Shown piece by piece: positions 19,275-28,580 of a stretch of DNA of 64,000 nucleotides. The notes beneath the pieces were generated by a model. That model did no database searches and was not told where the DNA came from. It saw nothing but the letters and a program-made list of their open reading frames with translations. The first letter of the stretch is position 1. Every line of letters begins with the position of its first letter. The translations under genes were made by a program, and so were the position numbers. Origin of the DNA: Candidatus Accumulibacter cognatus (GTDB taxonomy: Bacteria > Pseudomonadota > Gammaproteobacteria > Burkholderiales > Rhodocyclaceae); assembly GCA_013414765.1 (NCBI GenBank), contig CP058708.1, forward strand, positions 2,537,553 to 2,601,552. Reading direction: 5' to 3'.

Positions 19275-20095
19275 GCACTGACGAGTTGTGTCTCGAAGAA
19301 CCCTTTCGCTCGCTGTGGGCGAGCGAGGATCCTTTTTCCGCCGTCGAGGCGCTCGAAGGCCAGGTGTTTCGCGAACTGGAGGGGCGCCGCACCTTGCGCA
19401 ACGAGATTGCAGGCCGTGGCTATTTCGTCAAGATCCATCGCGGCATCGGGTGGGGGGAGATTTTCAAAAATCTCCTCTCGCTGCGTTTGCCGGTTCTCGG
19501 CGCACAGAACGAGTGGCAGGCAATCCGACGGCTGCAGGAACTCGGTATCGACAGCATGCATGCCGTCGCTTTCGGCCGGCGCGGTAGCAACCCGGCGCGG
19601 CAACTCTCGTTCATCGTCACCGAAGAACTGACGCCGACGGTCAGTCTCGAGGACTACTGTCTCGGCTGGGCGAACAATCCTCCTGCGATTCGCCTGAAAC
19701 GTGCGCTGATCAGGCGTGTGGCCGATTCGGTGAGGCGGATGCACCAGGGTGGCGTCAACCATCGAGACCTCTATCTCTGCCACTTCCTGTTGCACCTCGA
19801 CCCGAAGCCGACGCCGGAGAGTTTCAGGCTGTCGCTGATCGATCTGCATCGCGCCCAGCTCCGGGCCAGAACGCCACGCCGCTGGCGCGACAAAGACCTT
19901 GCCGCGCTCTATTTTTCGGTACTCGACATCGGCCTCACGAAACGTGACCTGTTGTGCTTTCTGGCCGCGTATTTTGTTCGGCCGCTACGCCTGTTGCTGC
20001 GCGAGGAGGCCCCATTGCTCGCCTCGCTGGCGAGCGAACAACAACGTTTGCAGACGCGTTTCGCACGCAAGTCCGCCGCGGGGGAAATGACATGA
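19271..20095 (+). CDS. waaP: LPS core heptose(I) kinase
   Basis: 274 residues, close to E. coli WaaP (265). The catalytic segment GVNHRDLYLCHFLL at 161-174 carries the RD-x5-H arrangement, with D166 as the likely catalytic base. SLIDLHRAQL is the metal-binding DLH region. It phosphorylates heptose I of the LPS inner core from ATP in the cytosol, which stabilises the outer membrane by metal bridging. It overlaps waaG and the following truncated kinase gene by 4 bases each. Confidence 0.92.
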   Translation: MSTDELCLEEPFRSLWASEDPFSAVEALEGQVFRELEGRRTLRNEIAGRGYFVKIHRGIGWGEIFKNLLSLRLPVLGAQNEWQAIRRLQELGIDSMHAVAFGRRGSNPARQLSFIVTEELTPTVSLEDYCLGWANNPPAIRLKRALIRRVADSVRRMHQGGVNHRDLYLCHFLLHLDPKPTPESFRLSLIDLHRAQLRARTPRRWRDKDLAALYFSVLDIGLTKRDLLCFLAAYFVRPLRLLLREEAPLLASLASEQQRLQTRFARKSAAGEMT

Positions 20096-20370
20096 TCAAC
20101 TGCTCCCTGAATCCCGAAGACGCTGCCAGCGTCGTCGCAACCATTTTCGGTGAGATCGATCGCGTTTTTGCGCTTGAAGGCGACTTGATTGCCCATGACT
20201 CTCTAAGCCGCGTGCTGAGCGTCAGCGCCGGAGGCAGGCGCTACTACGTCAAGGGCTACAGCGGCGCCGATCGTGCGCTTTATTGCAGGTCGCGAGAAGG
20301 CGGCCCTGCCCTGACGACCCTGCCCATGACGCCTGGCCTGTGTGAGCGACGATGGCCCTGGACGCACTGA
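20092..20370 (+). pseudogene. Truncated InaA/Kdo-type LPS kinase
   Basis: The first ~63 codons read like the start of an InaA-family LPS kinase (LSRVLSVSAGGRRYYVKGYSG, the nucleotide-binding strand with the invariant lysine). After about position 20285 the similarity stops, and the frame runs through junk to a stop at 20370, inside the next gene. The usual length is about 250 residues, so roughly three quarters, including the HxD catalytic loop, is missing. The ATGA overlap with waaP shows it was once a normal operon member. An internal deletion that joined its 5' end to the next gene is the simplest explanation. Confidence 0.65.
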
Positions 20371-21788
20371 CCCTGGCCAGCACCCTGCAGACTGCTGGTC
20401 GCCATCCAGCGCTGCCTTTTCGGGTGGCGCTCGCCGATGGGCGTCAGCTCGAAATGCTTCGCCTGTTTCGCGTGCTGCCCGGCAAGCGCCTGGTCGGAGA
20501 GGCCGAACTCGCCGGCAACCGGGTACTCGCCAAGCTGTTCATCGGGCGCCGCAGCGAGCAGCGCTGGCGGCAGGAACGCGCGGGCCTCGAAGCCCTTGTT
20601 TTTGCCGGCTTGCCGACGCCTGCACTGGTCGCCGCCATGCCGATGGCTGGCGGCGGTCATGCGCTGTTGACAGACTTCCTTGATCCGGCCGAGAGCCTGG
20701 CCGAATGCTGGTCACGCGTTGCCGGGCGCACCGCCGCTGACGACGAAACGCTGTCGCTCCTGGCGCCGGCGTTCACCCTAGTCGGGCGTCTTCATGCCGC
20801 TGGGCTGGTGCAGGACGACCTGCATCTGGCGAATTTTCTGCGCCACAACGGTCGCTTGCTAGTCATCGACGGCGACGCGGTGCGCGTCGTCAGTCAGCCA
20901 CAAGCGATGCCGATGGCGGACGCCTGTGCCAATCTGGCCGTGCTGCTGGCACAGTTGCCTGTCGAATGGGAAGATCGGTGGGCGGCACTTCTGCCGGCTT
21001 ATCGGGCTGGGGCGGGGGAAGTGTCGCCCGATCTGCCGGCCTTGCGCAGCCAGGTCGCGCGCGTTAGGGCTTGGCGTTTGCGTGATTTTCTGGCCAAGAC
21101 CGTTCGTGATTGCACGTTATTCGCTGTCGAGCAGAGCTTCACTCGCTTCAGCGCAGTGCTGCGTCAGGATGCAGAAGTGTTGGCGCCGTTGCTCGATGCG
21201 CCAGACTGCGCGATCAGCGCGGGTCTGACCTTGAAGGACGGTGGTACCTGCACGGTCTCCCGTGTGCTCGTTGGCGACCGCATGCTGCTGATCAAGCGCT
21301 ACAACCTCAAGGGGGTGAGTCACGCGCTTGGCCGCCTGTGGCGCCCGAGCAGGGCCTGGCATTCCTGGCAGGAAGGGCATCGGCTGCAGTTTCTCGGGAT
21401 ACCGACGCCGGCGCCGCTGGCGCTGATTGAGGAACGCTGCGGGCCACTGCGCCGTCGCGCCTGGCTGGTCTGCGAATATTGCCCGGGGCCGAATCTGCTG
21501 ATGCATTTATCTCCCGACCAGGTCCCCCCTGCGGAAGAGGCACGGGCCATGCTGAATTTGTTCGAGTCGATGCACCGGCAGCGCATCAGCCACGGGGATC
21601 TCAAGGCGACGAATCTGCTGTGGGATGCGGGGCGCATTCTGCTCATCGATCTTGATGCGGTCGTTCAGCATCGTTTGCCGGGAGCACATACGCGTGCATG
21701 GCGGCGTGATCGTGCCCGTCTTCTGCGCAACTGGCCGGCTGCTTCGATTCTCCGGCACTGGCTTGACGATCACCTGCCGGCGGCTTGA
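20352..21788 (+). CDS. Tandem protein with two LPS-kinase-like domains
   Basis: 478 residues containing two kinase-fold halves. The first has VLAKLFIG (lysine K61), the catalytic loop QDDLHLANF at 154-162 and the metal site IDGD at 172-175. The second has LLIKRYNLKGVSH, the loop HGDLKATN at 414-421 and LLIDLDAV near 430. Both loops keep the Asp and Asn of an active kinase, so neither half is obviously dead. It probably phosphorylates LPS core sugars together with WaaP. Start ATG 20352 lies inside the preceding pseudogene. Confidence 0.75.
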   Translation: MALDALTLASTLQTAGRHPALPFRVALADGRQLEMLRLFRVLPGKRLVGEAELAGNRVLAKLFIGRRSEQRWRQERAGLEALVFAGLPTPALVAAMPMAGGGHALLTDFLDPAESLAECWSRVAGRTAADDETLSLLAPAFTLVGRLHAAGLVQDDLHLANFLRHNGRLLVIDGDAVRVVSQPQAMPMADACANLAVLLAQLPVEWEDRWAALLPAYRAGAGEVSPDLPALRSQVARVRAWRLRDFLAKTVRDCTLFAVEQSFTRFSAVLRQDAEVLAPLLDAPDCAISAGLTLKDGGTCTVSRVLVGDRMLLIKRYNLKGVSHALGRLWRPSRAWHSWQEGHRLQFLGIPTPAPLALIEERCGPLRRRAWLVCEYCPGPNLLMHLSPDQVPPAEEARAMLNLFESMHRQRISHGDLKATNLLWDAGRILLIDLDAVVQHRLPGAHTRAWRRDRARLLRNWPAASILRHWLDDHLPAA

Positions 21789-21881
21789 TTCAACGGCCTC
21801 CATCCGGTGTCTGCAGAATTCCAGACCCTGGACAGAGATGTTGAACCGGACGCCTCCTTGCCTTCATCATCGCAGCCGGCC

Positions 21882-22760
21882 TTATCGATAGATGACCTGC
21901 ATTGCCCGTGCATCGGATTCAATTTCCGGCAGGATTCCACCAAAGATATTGCGGACGACTTCGAAGCCGCCTCCCTGCAGGTCAAAATCTTGATGAAGCC
22001 ATTCAACATGGGCGCCGGTGAGGATGTTGCCGATATAAACAATGTCTGCCAATGTGAGTATCGTTTCCGGGACTAACCACGGCTGGCTGTGATCAACGGT
22101 GGCGTCGACGATTTCTCCGGGTATGCCAAGAGTGCTGAGCAGCGTGACCCCGATGCTTTCATGCCACTGCGCGATGAGTTGCTTCACGGACATCGGGTCG
22201 GCACGCAACTTCGCATACCGGGCTGCGCGGCCGAGCAAGAAAAAGGCTCCGAGGTTGTGCACCAGACCAGCCAGCAGAGCTTCATCCTGGTTGATCAGCG
22301 TTTGGTTGCGGGCCAGGATGCGAGCACCCGCGGCAGTTTTAAGGGAATGCTCCCAGAGTGCGAGAGCGAGGTCGTTAAAGACCAGGATTTCTTTCGAACG
22401 GATGAACTGGCGCATGGCAATGGCCAGGGCTGTGGTACGTACCATGTCGATGCCCAGACGACCGATGGCGGCTTTGAGATCCATGACCGGGGCGTGGTGG
22501 GCTTTGTAGAGGGCTGAATTGGCCAACTGCATCAGCTTGGCGGCAACCAGGGGTTCGCCGCTGACGATGTTGCTGATTCGGGAAATGGGCAGATCCGGAT
22601 TCTGCAATGCTTGGCGTAGGCGGAGGGCTGCTTCGAAGCAGGTAGGAAAGGCAAAGTCACCCGCCAATTCTCGGGTGAGATCCTGAATCATCTGGAAGCC
22701 TTCGGTGTTGAGTGCTTCTCCAACCATATCGGTGCTGGGTGCTCGGCTCGTGTTCATCAA
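21882..22760 (-). CDS. HDOD-domain protein
   Basis: 292 residues. The HDOD fold is recognisable from FAFPTCFEAALRLRQAL, ISNIVSGEPLVAAKLMQLANSALY and the following ALYKAHHAPVMDLKAAIGRLG, then LLAGLVHNLGAFFL. HDOD proteins lack the full HD metal site and act as signalling adaptors in motility, competence and cyclic-di-GMP networks. No output domain is attached here. It is convergent with the double kinase and 48 bases downstream of msbA on the same strand. Confidence 0.88.
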   Translation of the reverse strand: MMNTSRAPSTDMVGEALNTEGFQMIQDLTRELAGDFAFPTCFEAALRLRQALQNPDLPISRISNIVSGEPLVAAKLMQLANSALYKAHHAPVMDLKAAIGRLGIDMVRTTALAIAMRQFIRSKEILVFNDLALALWEHSLKTAAGARILARNQTLINQDEALLAGLVHNLGAFFLLGRAARYAKLRADPMSVKQLIAQWHESIGVTLLSTLGIPGEIVDATVDHSQPWLVPETILTLADIVYIGNILTGAHVEWLHQDFDLQGGGFEVVRNIFGGILPEIESDARAMQVIYR

Positions 22761-22808
22761 GTTAACTTTCGCAATAACTTTCGCAAGAAGGGCTCCATGG
22801 CTGACTGC

Positions 22809-24635
22809 TTATTCCGCTTTGCTGTCTGGAGCCTTTTCGTTGGCTAATACCGCATCGTCCTGAAACTGCATGGCGTGCAGGCGTGCGTAGTGGCCATTCG
22901 CGGCCAGCAACTCCGAGTGGGTGCCACGTTCGACGATGCGCCCTTGTTCCATGACCAGGATTTGGTCAGCCTTTTCGACGGTCGACAGGCGGTGTGCGAT
23001 AACCAGTGTCGTTCGCCCGGCCATCACCCGATCGAGGGCATCCTGGATGTGACGTTCCGATTCGGTATCGAGTGCCGAAGTTGCTTCGTCGAGAATCAGG
23101 ATCGGTGCATCCTTTAGCAGTGCCCGGGCAATCGCCAAGCGCTGGCGCTGCCCGCCTGACAGCATCACGCCATTTTCACCAACTAGCGTGTCGTAGCCAT
23201 CCGGCAGGCGGTCAATGAACTCGCTCGCAAAGGCTGCCTCGGCGGCCTTTGCGATCGCCTCCCGCGGCGCTGTCGAAAGGGCGCCATAGGCGATGTTGTT
23301 GGCGATGGTGTCGTTGAACAACACCACCTGCTGTGTCACCAGCGCAATATGCCGACGCAGGTTGAGCAAGGTGTAGTCCTCGACGTCGACGCCGTCGATC
23401 AGGATTTGGCCGGAGTTGTGGCGATAGAAGCGGGGAATCAGGTTGGCCAGGGTCGACTTGCCACTTCCCGAGCGCCCGACCAGCGCCACCATCTGCCCGG
23501 GCGTGACCGAGAGGCTGACCCCGTCGAGCACGCATTGCGTAGTCCCGGCATAGACGAAAGAGAGGTCCTTGATCTGCAGATGACCGCTGACATGATCCCT
23601 TTCGACGTGGCCATGATCCGGTTCAGGGACTTCGTCGAGTTGGGCGAAGATGCTCTCGGCACCCGCCAGACCTTTCTGAATCGTGGCACTGACTTCGGAT
23701 AACTGGCGAATCGGCTTCGGCAACATGCCGGCCGCGGTGATGTAAGCGACCAAGTCGCCGGCTGAGGAATCGCCGCGCAGCAACAGGACCAGTATCAGCA
23801 GCGCAGCCATCGTGCTGAAGGTGACAAATTGCAGCACCGGCGTGTAGCCGGCAACAGTCTTGACCATGCGCAACTGCTTGGCGGTGTTGTCTGCGCTGGC
23901 CGCCCGGAAGCGCGCCGATTCATAATCCTCGCCGCCGAAACTGCGCACCACCCGGTAGCCCTGGATGGTTTCCGACGCGATATGCGTCAGATCGCCCATT
24001 GCGGCCTGTATTTTCCTGCTCTGCTTGCGAAACTTGCGGCTGGCGCGGCTGACCATCAGGGCTATGACCGGCAGGATGGCGACCAGTACCAGGGTCAGTT
24101 TCCAGTTCATCCACAGCAGATAACCGAACAGGAAGATGACAGTCATTCCTTCGCGTATCACCACCTTGATGGCTTCGGTCGCCGCGCCGGTGACCATGGT
24201 CACATCGTAGGTGATGCGAGAGATCAGATGCCCCGAGTTATGCTGGTCGAAATAGGCGTTCGGCAGGCGCAGCAGGCTGTCGAAAAGGACGCGCCGCAGA
24301 TCATCGATCAGTCCCAGCGAAACCCTTGCCAGGTAGTAGGAGCCGAGAAAAGAGCCAATTCCTTGCCAGGTGACGACTATCACCAGTAGCAGGGGCATGC
24401 TGTAGATCAGGTCGATCTCGCCAAGCAGCGGGACGGCCAGTTGTGTTTCGCCGCTGGGCGCATTCAGTCCATCGACGAAATATTTCAGAATTGCAGCCAT
24501 CATCGGTGACGATGATGCGAACATCAGGTAACCCAGCAGGCTGATCAGGAACAGGCCGAGCAAAGGGCGCAGATAGCCCAGGAGCCGGAAATAGATACGC
24601 AATGAGGAAACAGACGGGGTATTCGCGGAGGGCAT
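22809..24635 (-). CDS. msbA: Lipid A flippase, ABC exporter MsbA
   Basis: 608 residues with the half-transporter layout: six hydrophobic helices in residues 1-320 and an ATPase domain. Walker A GRSGSGKST is near 386-394, the signature LSGGQRQRLAIARALLKD near 491 and Walker B LILDEATSALD just after. Family features such as GLAGAESIFAQLDEVPE at the linker match lipid A exporters. It flips core-lipid A across the inner membrane, fitting the LPS genes to its left. Its start lies 150 bases from the end of a small gene on the same strand. Confidence 0.93.
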   Translation of the reverse strand: MPSANTPSVSSLRIYFRLLGYLRPLLGLFLISLLGYLMFASSSPMMAAILKYFVDGLNAPSGETQLAVPLLGEIDLIYSMPLLLVIVVTWQGIGSFLGSYYLARVSLGLIDDLRRVLFDSLLRLPNAYFDQHNSGHLISRITYDVTMVTGAATEAIKVVIREGMTVIFLFGYLLWMNWKLTLVLVAILPVIALMVSRASRKFRKQSRKIQAAMGDLTHIASETIQGYRVVRSFGGEDYESARFRAASADNTAKQLRMVKTVAGYTPVLQFVTFSTMAALLILVLLLRGDSSAGDLVAYITAAGMLPKPIRQLSEVSATIQKGLAGAESIFAQLDEVPEPDHGHVERDHVSGHLQIKDLSFVYAGTTQCVLDGVSLSVTPGQMVALVGRSGSGKSTLANLIPRFYRHNSGQILIDGVDVEDYTLLNLRRHIALVTQQVVLFNDTIANNIAYGALSTAPREAIAKAAEAAFASEFIDRLPDGYDTLVGENGVMLSGGQRQRLAIARALLKDAPILILDEATSALDTESERHIQDALDRVMAGRTTLVIAHRLSTVEKADQILVMEQGRIVERGTHSELLAANGHYARLHAMQFQDDAVLANEKAPDSKAE

Positions 24636-24787
24636 TCTTGGGCCGTGCCGGAAATTCTGACGCCGGAGTGTAACACGTTGCCCGGATCAGCCTGGCAGGC
24701 TGGTGGCAATGGGGTTGGTGGGCGACTGTGGTGCTGACTGCGTCATCGTCCTCCCATCCGGAAGGGCATTGCCTTCCGGGGTTCTCT

Positions 24788-24988
24788 TCAATCGAGAGTG
24801 GCGGGCGCCCCCTCGTAGATTGCGGCGACCTGTGCCGCGGACACGCTAGGTAATTCCACCGAACTGCGGAGCCGGGTCTTGAACTCGCCAGTGACTCCAA
24901 AAGCGGCCAGCAGTGCCCGGCCTTCCTCATCCTCCGGCTGGATCAGCAGTGCGCAACCATCGCCTTCCACAACCATCATCACTTTCAT
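24788..24988 (-). CDS. Small conserved-looking hypothetical protein
   Basis: 66 residues from ATG 24988, chosen because GGAGG sits five bases upstream; a longer in-frame extension upstream has no ribosome site. The peptide (MKVMMVVEGDG, then AALLAAFGVTGEF) has a beta strand followed by an acidic stretch and reads as a compact soluble protein. I do not recognise it. An 8-base-pair hairpin CCGGAAGG/CCTTCCGG follows its stop (24764-24785), perhaps a terminator without a T-run. Confidence 0.55.
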   Translation of the reverse strand: MKVMMVVEGDGCALLIQPEDEEGRALLAAFGVTGEFKTRLRSSVELPSVSAAQVAAIYEGAPATLD

Positions 24989-25173
24989 TGCGACCTCCAT
25001 GTTTGCCCGACTCTCGCATGGGACAGGCGGGCCTGATTCGCAGCGGCTGATCAGTTGACTGGGCGCCCGCTGCTCCCGCCAAGGCTGAAAGGTCAGCAGA
25101 TGAAGGCGTTGACCTCTTGAATAAGTGTCGCTGATCCCGCGCTGCGGGAGGAAGGAAGTAGTGCACAGTCGAT

Positions 25174-25230
25174 CTTCCGCAAGAGGGGAGGCGGAGATTC
25201 GTGAGTCGCGCAAGCGACTTTCACATGAAG
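25174..25230 (+). repeat. Dispersed repeat, copy 1
   Basis: A 57-base intergenic block that is nearly identical to the reverse complement of 45534-45589. Shared parts are TTCCGCAAG/CTCCGCAAG, GGGGAGG, TCGTGAGTCGC, GCGACTTTCACAT and AAG. An inner palindrome GAGTCGC-nn-GCGACTT makes a hairpin. Both copies lie in non-coding DNA. This looks like a family of short interspersed, hairpin-forming repeats in this genome. Confidence 0.6.
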
Positions 25231-25275
25231 GAGATCCAGGATCAGGGACATCTCTCTCCCGCTGACGGGAGCCGG

Positions 25276-27570
25276 TCAGTCCTCCGGCTTGCTGCTTTGG
25301 TCGACGGGCGGTGCAGGTTCCAGTTCGGCTGGCGCGTTCTCCTGATAGAACAGTTCTTCGGCCGGGCCCTTGCTGCCTCCCGGTGAAGCCACCGAGACGA
25401 GTCCTTCGGGAGCCGGGAGGAAAGCCTCCGGAGCATCCTTGAGCGCTCTGGCCATATAGCTGATCCAGGCCGGCAGGGCGGCCGTTCCACCAGTCTCACC
25501 CGCGCCCATGCTGCGCGGCTGATCAAAGCCGATCCACGAACAGCCGACGACCGTTTGCTGGTAACCGCAGAACCAGGCATCGACGTGTTCATTGGTGGTG
25601 CCCGTCTTGCCTGCGAGATCCCGACGCTTCAGCGTCGCCGAAGCACGCGCGGCCGTTCCATAAATGGTGACGTCACGCAGCATGCTGTCCATCAGGTAAG
25701 CGTTGCGCGGGTCGATTGCGCGCAGGCTTTCCTCGCCGGCGGTGATCGGTTCCGCGCGCGCAAGCACCTGCCCCTTGTCATCCTGGATCTCGCGCACGAC
25801 ATAGGGTCGAATGCGATAGCCGCCGTTGGCAAAAACGGCGTAGGCGGTCACCATTTCCCAGGGTGTCACCGAGCCCGCACCCAGGGCCATGGTCAGGTAG
25901 GGCGGATGTTTGTTGGCTGCGAAGCCGAATCGGGTCACGTAGTCCTGGACAAAGTGTACGCCGCTCGCCTGCAGAAGCCGGATCGAGACCATGTTCTTCG
26001 ACTTGGCCAGCGCGGTGCGCATGCGTATCGGGCCTTCGTACTTGCCGTCGTAGTTTTTGGGTTCCCAGGCCTGGCTGCCGGTCACGGCAGAGGGGAAACT
26101 GATTGGTTCGTCATTGATTACGGACGCGGGGGTGAAGCCTTTTTCCAGTGCGGCCGAATAGATGAAGGGCTTGAAGCTCGATCCGGGTTGTCGCCATGCC
26201 TGCGTGGCATGATTGAACTTGTTGCGGTTGAAGTCGAAACCGCCAACCAGCGCGCGGATCGCACCATCGTGAGGATCTGCGGCCAGGAAAGCGGCTTCCA
26301 CTTCCGGCATCTGGACGATACGCCAGTTGTTCTTCTCGTCAGTCTGAACACGAATGATCGCACCACGACGCAAGCGTTTGTTGGGCGGTGCTTTCTCGTC
26401 AATCATTCGGGCCGCAAATTTCAGGCCGTCGCCGCTGATGGTGACGATCTCGCCGCCACGGCGGTAGGCACGAATCTTCCGGGTGTCGGCCTGCAGCACG
26501 ATGGCCGGGTGCAGGTCGTCCGGATCGTGGAAATCCAGCAGCAATTCATCCAGTGTTTCGTCCTGCTCCGACTTGATCTCGCCAATATCGACGTAGGCCT
26601 CGGCACCGCGGTAACCATGCCTGCGGTCGTAATCCATCACCCCGCGGCGAACGCTGAGGTAAGCCGCTTCCTGATCATCCTTGAGGATCGTCGTGTACAC
26701 ACGCAGGCCGCGCGTATAGACGTCATCGGGAAAACGCTCAGCGGCTATCTGGCGGGCCATTTCGGTGACAAACTCGGCGTGCATTGGCGTTTCACTGACG
26801 TCCCGCCGAATGACCAAGGCCTGATTGAGTGCAGCCTGGTACTGCCGGTCGGTGATGAAGCCGAGCTCGTTCATCCGGTGCAGGACATACTCCTGGCGGA
26901 CACGGGCACGCTTTGGATTGACTACCGGGTTGTAAGCGGAGGGTGCTTTCGGTAGTCCGGCAAGCATGGCGACTTCGGCGACGGTCAGGTCGGCTAGTGG
27001 TTTGCCAAAATAGATTTGCGCGGCAGCGGCGAAACCGTAGGCGCGCTGTCCGAGAAAGATCTGGTTGATGTACAGTTCAAAGATCTGGTCCTTGCTGAGA
27101 TTGCTTTCGATCTTGAACGCCAGCAGTGCTTCGTAGAGCTTGCGGGTATAGGTTTTTTCCGATGAAAGGAAGAAGTTCTTGGCGACTTGCTGGGTGATCG
27201 TCGATGCGCCCTGGCGCTTGCCGCCACTCACTAGGTTGGCGTGCAGCGCACGCAGGACGCCCAGCGTATCGATGCCGCCATGTTGATAAAAGCGCTCGTC
27301 CTCTGCCGCCAGGATGGCTTGTTTCATGATCTCCGGAACGTCCTGGATGCGGACTACGGCACGGCGCTCCTCACCGAACTCGCCGAGCAGATAGTCATCC
27401 GCAGTGTAAACCCGCAGCGGGATCTTCGGCCGATAATCGGTCAGAATCTCCAGCGATGGCAGGTTCGGGTAGGTCAGGCTGAGGATGATGACCACCATCG
27501 CAATGGCGATCGCCGCAATTCCGAGAACGACCACGATCGGATAGATCAACCAGCGGAGGGCAGTAGACAA
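25276..27570 (-). CDS. mrcA: Bifunctional penicillin-binding protein 1A (class A)
   Basis: 764 residues. A membrane anchor at ~8-33 is followed by the GT51 glycosyltransferase domain (AAEDERFYQHGG at 88-99, GASTITQQVAKNFFLS) and an OB-like insert. The transpeptidase domain then shows the catalytic serine in PGSSFKPF (S-x-x-K), SKNM and KTGTTNEH. It polymerises and cross-links peptidoglycan in the periplasm. A CTCCCG-TCAG-CGGGAG hairpin after the stop (25252-25274) could be part of a terminator. In many betaproteobacteria this gene is divergent from pilM; here its upstream side is a wrecked restriction gene instead. Confidence 0.95.
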   Translation of the reverse strand: MSTALRWLIYPIVVVLGIAAIAIAMVVIILSLTYPNLPSLEILTDYRPKIPLRVYTADDYLLGEFGEERRAVVRIQDVPEIMKQAILAAEDERFYQHGGIDTLGVLRALHANLVSGGKRQGASTITQQVAKNFFLSSEKTYTRKLYEALLAFKIESNLSKDQIFELYINQIFLGQRAYGFAAAAQIYFGKPLADLTVAEVAMLAGLPKAPSAYNPVVNPKRARVRQEYVLHRMNELGFITDRQYQAALNQALVIRRDVSETPMHAEFVTEMARQIAAERFPDDVYTRGLRVYTTILKDDQEAAYLSVRRGVMDYDRRHGYRGAEAYVDIGEIKSEQDETLDELLLDFHDPDDLHPAIVLQADTRKIRAYRRGGEIVTISGDGLKFAARMIDEKAPPNKRLRRGAIIRVQTDEKNNWRIVQMPEVEAAFLAADPHDGAIRALVGGFDFNRNKFNHATQAWRQPGSSFKPFIYSAALEKGFTPASVINDEPISFPSAVTGSQAWEPKNYDGKYEGPIRMRTALAKSKNMVSIRLLQASGVHFVQDYVTRFGFAANKHPPYLTMALGAGSVTPWEMVTAYAVFANGGYRIRPYVVREIQDDKGQVLARAEPITAGEESLRAIDPRNAYLMDSMLRDVTIYGTAARASATLKRRDLAGKTGTTNEHVDAWFCGYQQTVVGCSWIGFDQPRSMGAGETGGTAALPAWISYMARALKDAPEAFLPAPEGLVSVASPGGSKGPAEELFYQENAPAELEPAPPVDQSSKPED

Positions 27571-27755
27571 CAGGACGTCCGGAAGTAAAGACAGGTACCC
27601 GGCATTATATCCTCTTCCCTCATGACAGGCGCAGCGTTGTCACGGTGGCACGGTGGATCGCCATATCGCGAGCTGTCTTCATTCTGTTATTTCCCGGCTA
27701 AACACCCCAATGAGCCGCGCAGTTTTCACTTTCGTTTCTGACTACTGGTGCGTTT

Positions 27756-27777
27756 GATGTACAAAATACTGCACATC
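27756..27777 (+). promoter_or_regulatory. Imperfect palindrome, probable antitoxin-type operator
   Basis: A 22-base imperfect inverted repeat, GATGT...ACATC with inner TGTACA/TGCACA half-sites, lies 22 bases before ATG 27800. Phd/YefM-type antitoxins autoregulate through such TGTACA-containing palindromes. Because the first ~14 codons downstream read like the start of such an antitoxin, this is probably the surviving operator of a lost toxin-antitoxin operon. Confidence 0.45.
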
Positions 27778-27799
27778 TAGTGCTGCATCGGAGGTCATC

Positions 27800-28580
27800 A
27801 TGGGTATTTCCGCAAGCGACGTTATCCCGCTCTCGCACGCCCGAGACCTGAAAACCGACGACGAGCTGCACAACATCCTCGGCAACTACGGCAAGACCAT
27901 TGCCGGGAACATCCAACTGCGAATGGCGCTGCACTACTACGAGGATATTTCGGAATCCAAGGTCGTCATCAGCCAGTGCTTCACGCCGCTCAAGAACTGC
28001 GCCTTTAGCGCCGAGGTAACGTCCTGCCGTTGCATCAGACACCCGACGAGAAGGGCAAGATCGCGCAGATCGTCTATGGCGGGTTCAGCAAGTGCGCTTA
28101 TCCTTTGCAGAGGTTTCATTCAGACACCGAGCGTGTTCTCGCCTATGTGCCGGAGCGCGACACGCTGCGCAGGTTCCAACCGGTGGCCGGGCAGTTCAAC
28201 ATTTCCTACTGGTTCGGCGCCAACCAACCCGAGTACGTGCCGGACTTCGTTGCCGCAACTGCCGACCACAACCTGATTATCGAGAGCAAAGCGGCCAAGG
28301 ACATGGAAGCAAGCGACGTGAAGGCCAAGGCGGAGGCAACGTGGTGCAAGAAAGCCGGCGATTATTCGCAGGCACAGGGCGGCAAGCCGTGGAAATATCT
28401 GCTGGTGCCACATGATGCGGTGGCCCATAACGCGACGGTGTCCTCACTGGCTGGCCGGTTTTCGGTCGCTTCGTCGTCATCCGCTACGGGTTCGAATCCA
28501 TGTTAATCAAGCGAGAGCAAGCGCTTTGCCAAGGGCATCGCGGTCAACGAGCAGGGCGAGTTCGCCGCCTTTTATCGTCA
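27800..28580 (+). pseudogene. Chimera of antitoxin start and type III restriction (Res) C-terminal fragment, frameshifted
   Basis: ATG 27800 has GGAGG five bases upstream. The first codons (MGISASDVIPLSHAR) match the start of Phd/YefM antitoxins. From codon ~16 on, the sequence changes to the C-terminal part of a type III restriction helicase/nuclease: TPLKNCAFSAE, then in another frame from about 28014 GNVLPLHQTPDEKGKI, KCAYPLQRFHSDTERVLAYV, GQFNISYWFG, YVPDFVAAT, GGKPWKYLLVPHD. A single missing G in a GGG run near 28014 explains the first frame change. A second shift near 28455 and a final segment (KRFAKGIAVNEQGEFAAF) show further decay. The helicase domains are absent. Confidence 0.65.
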
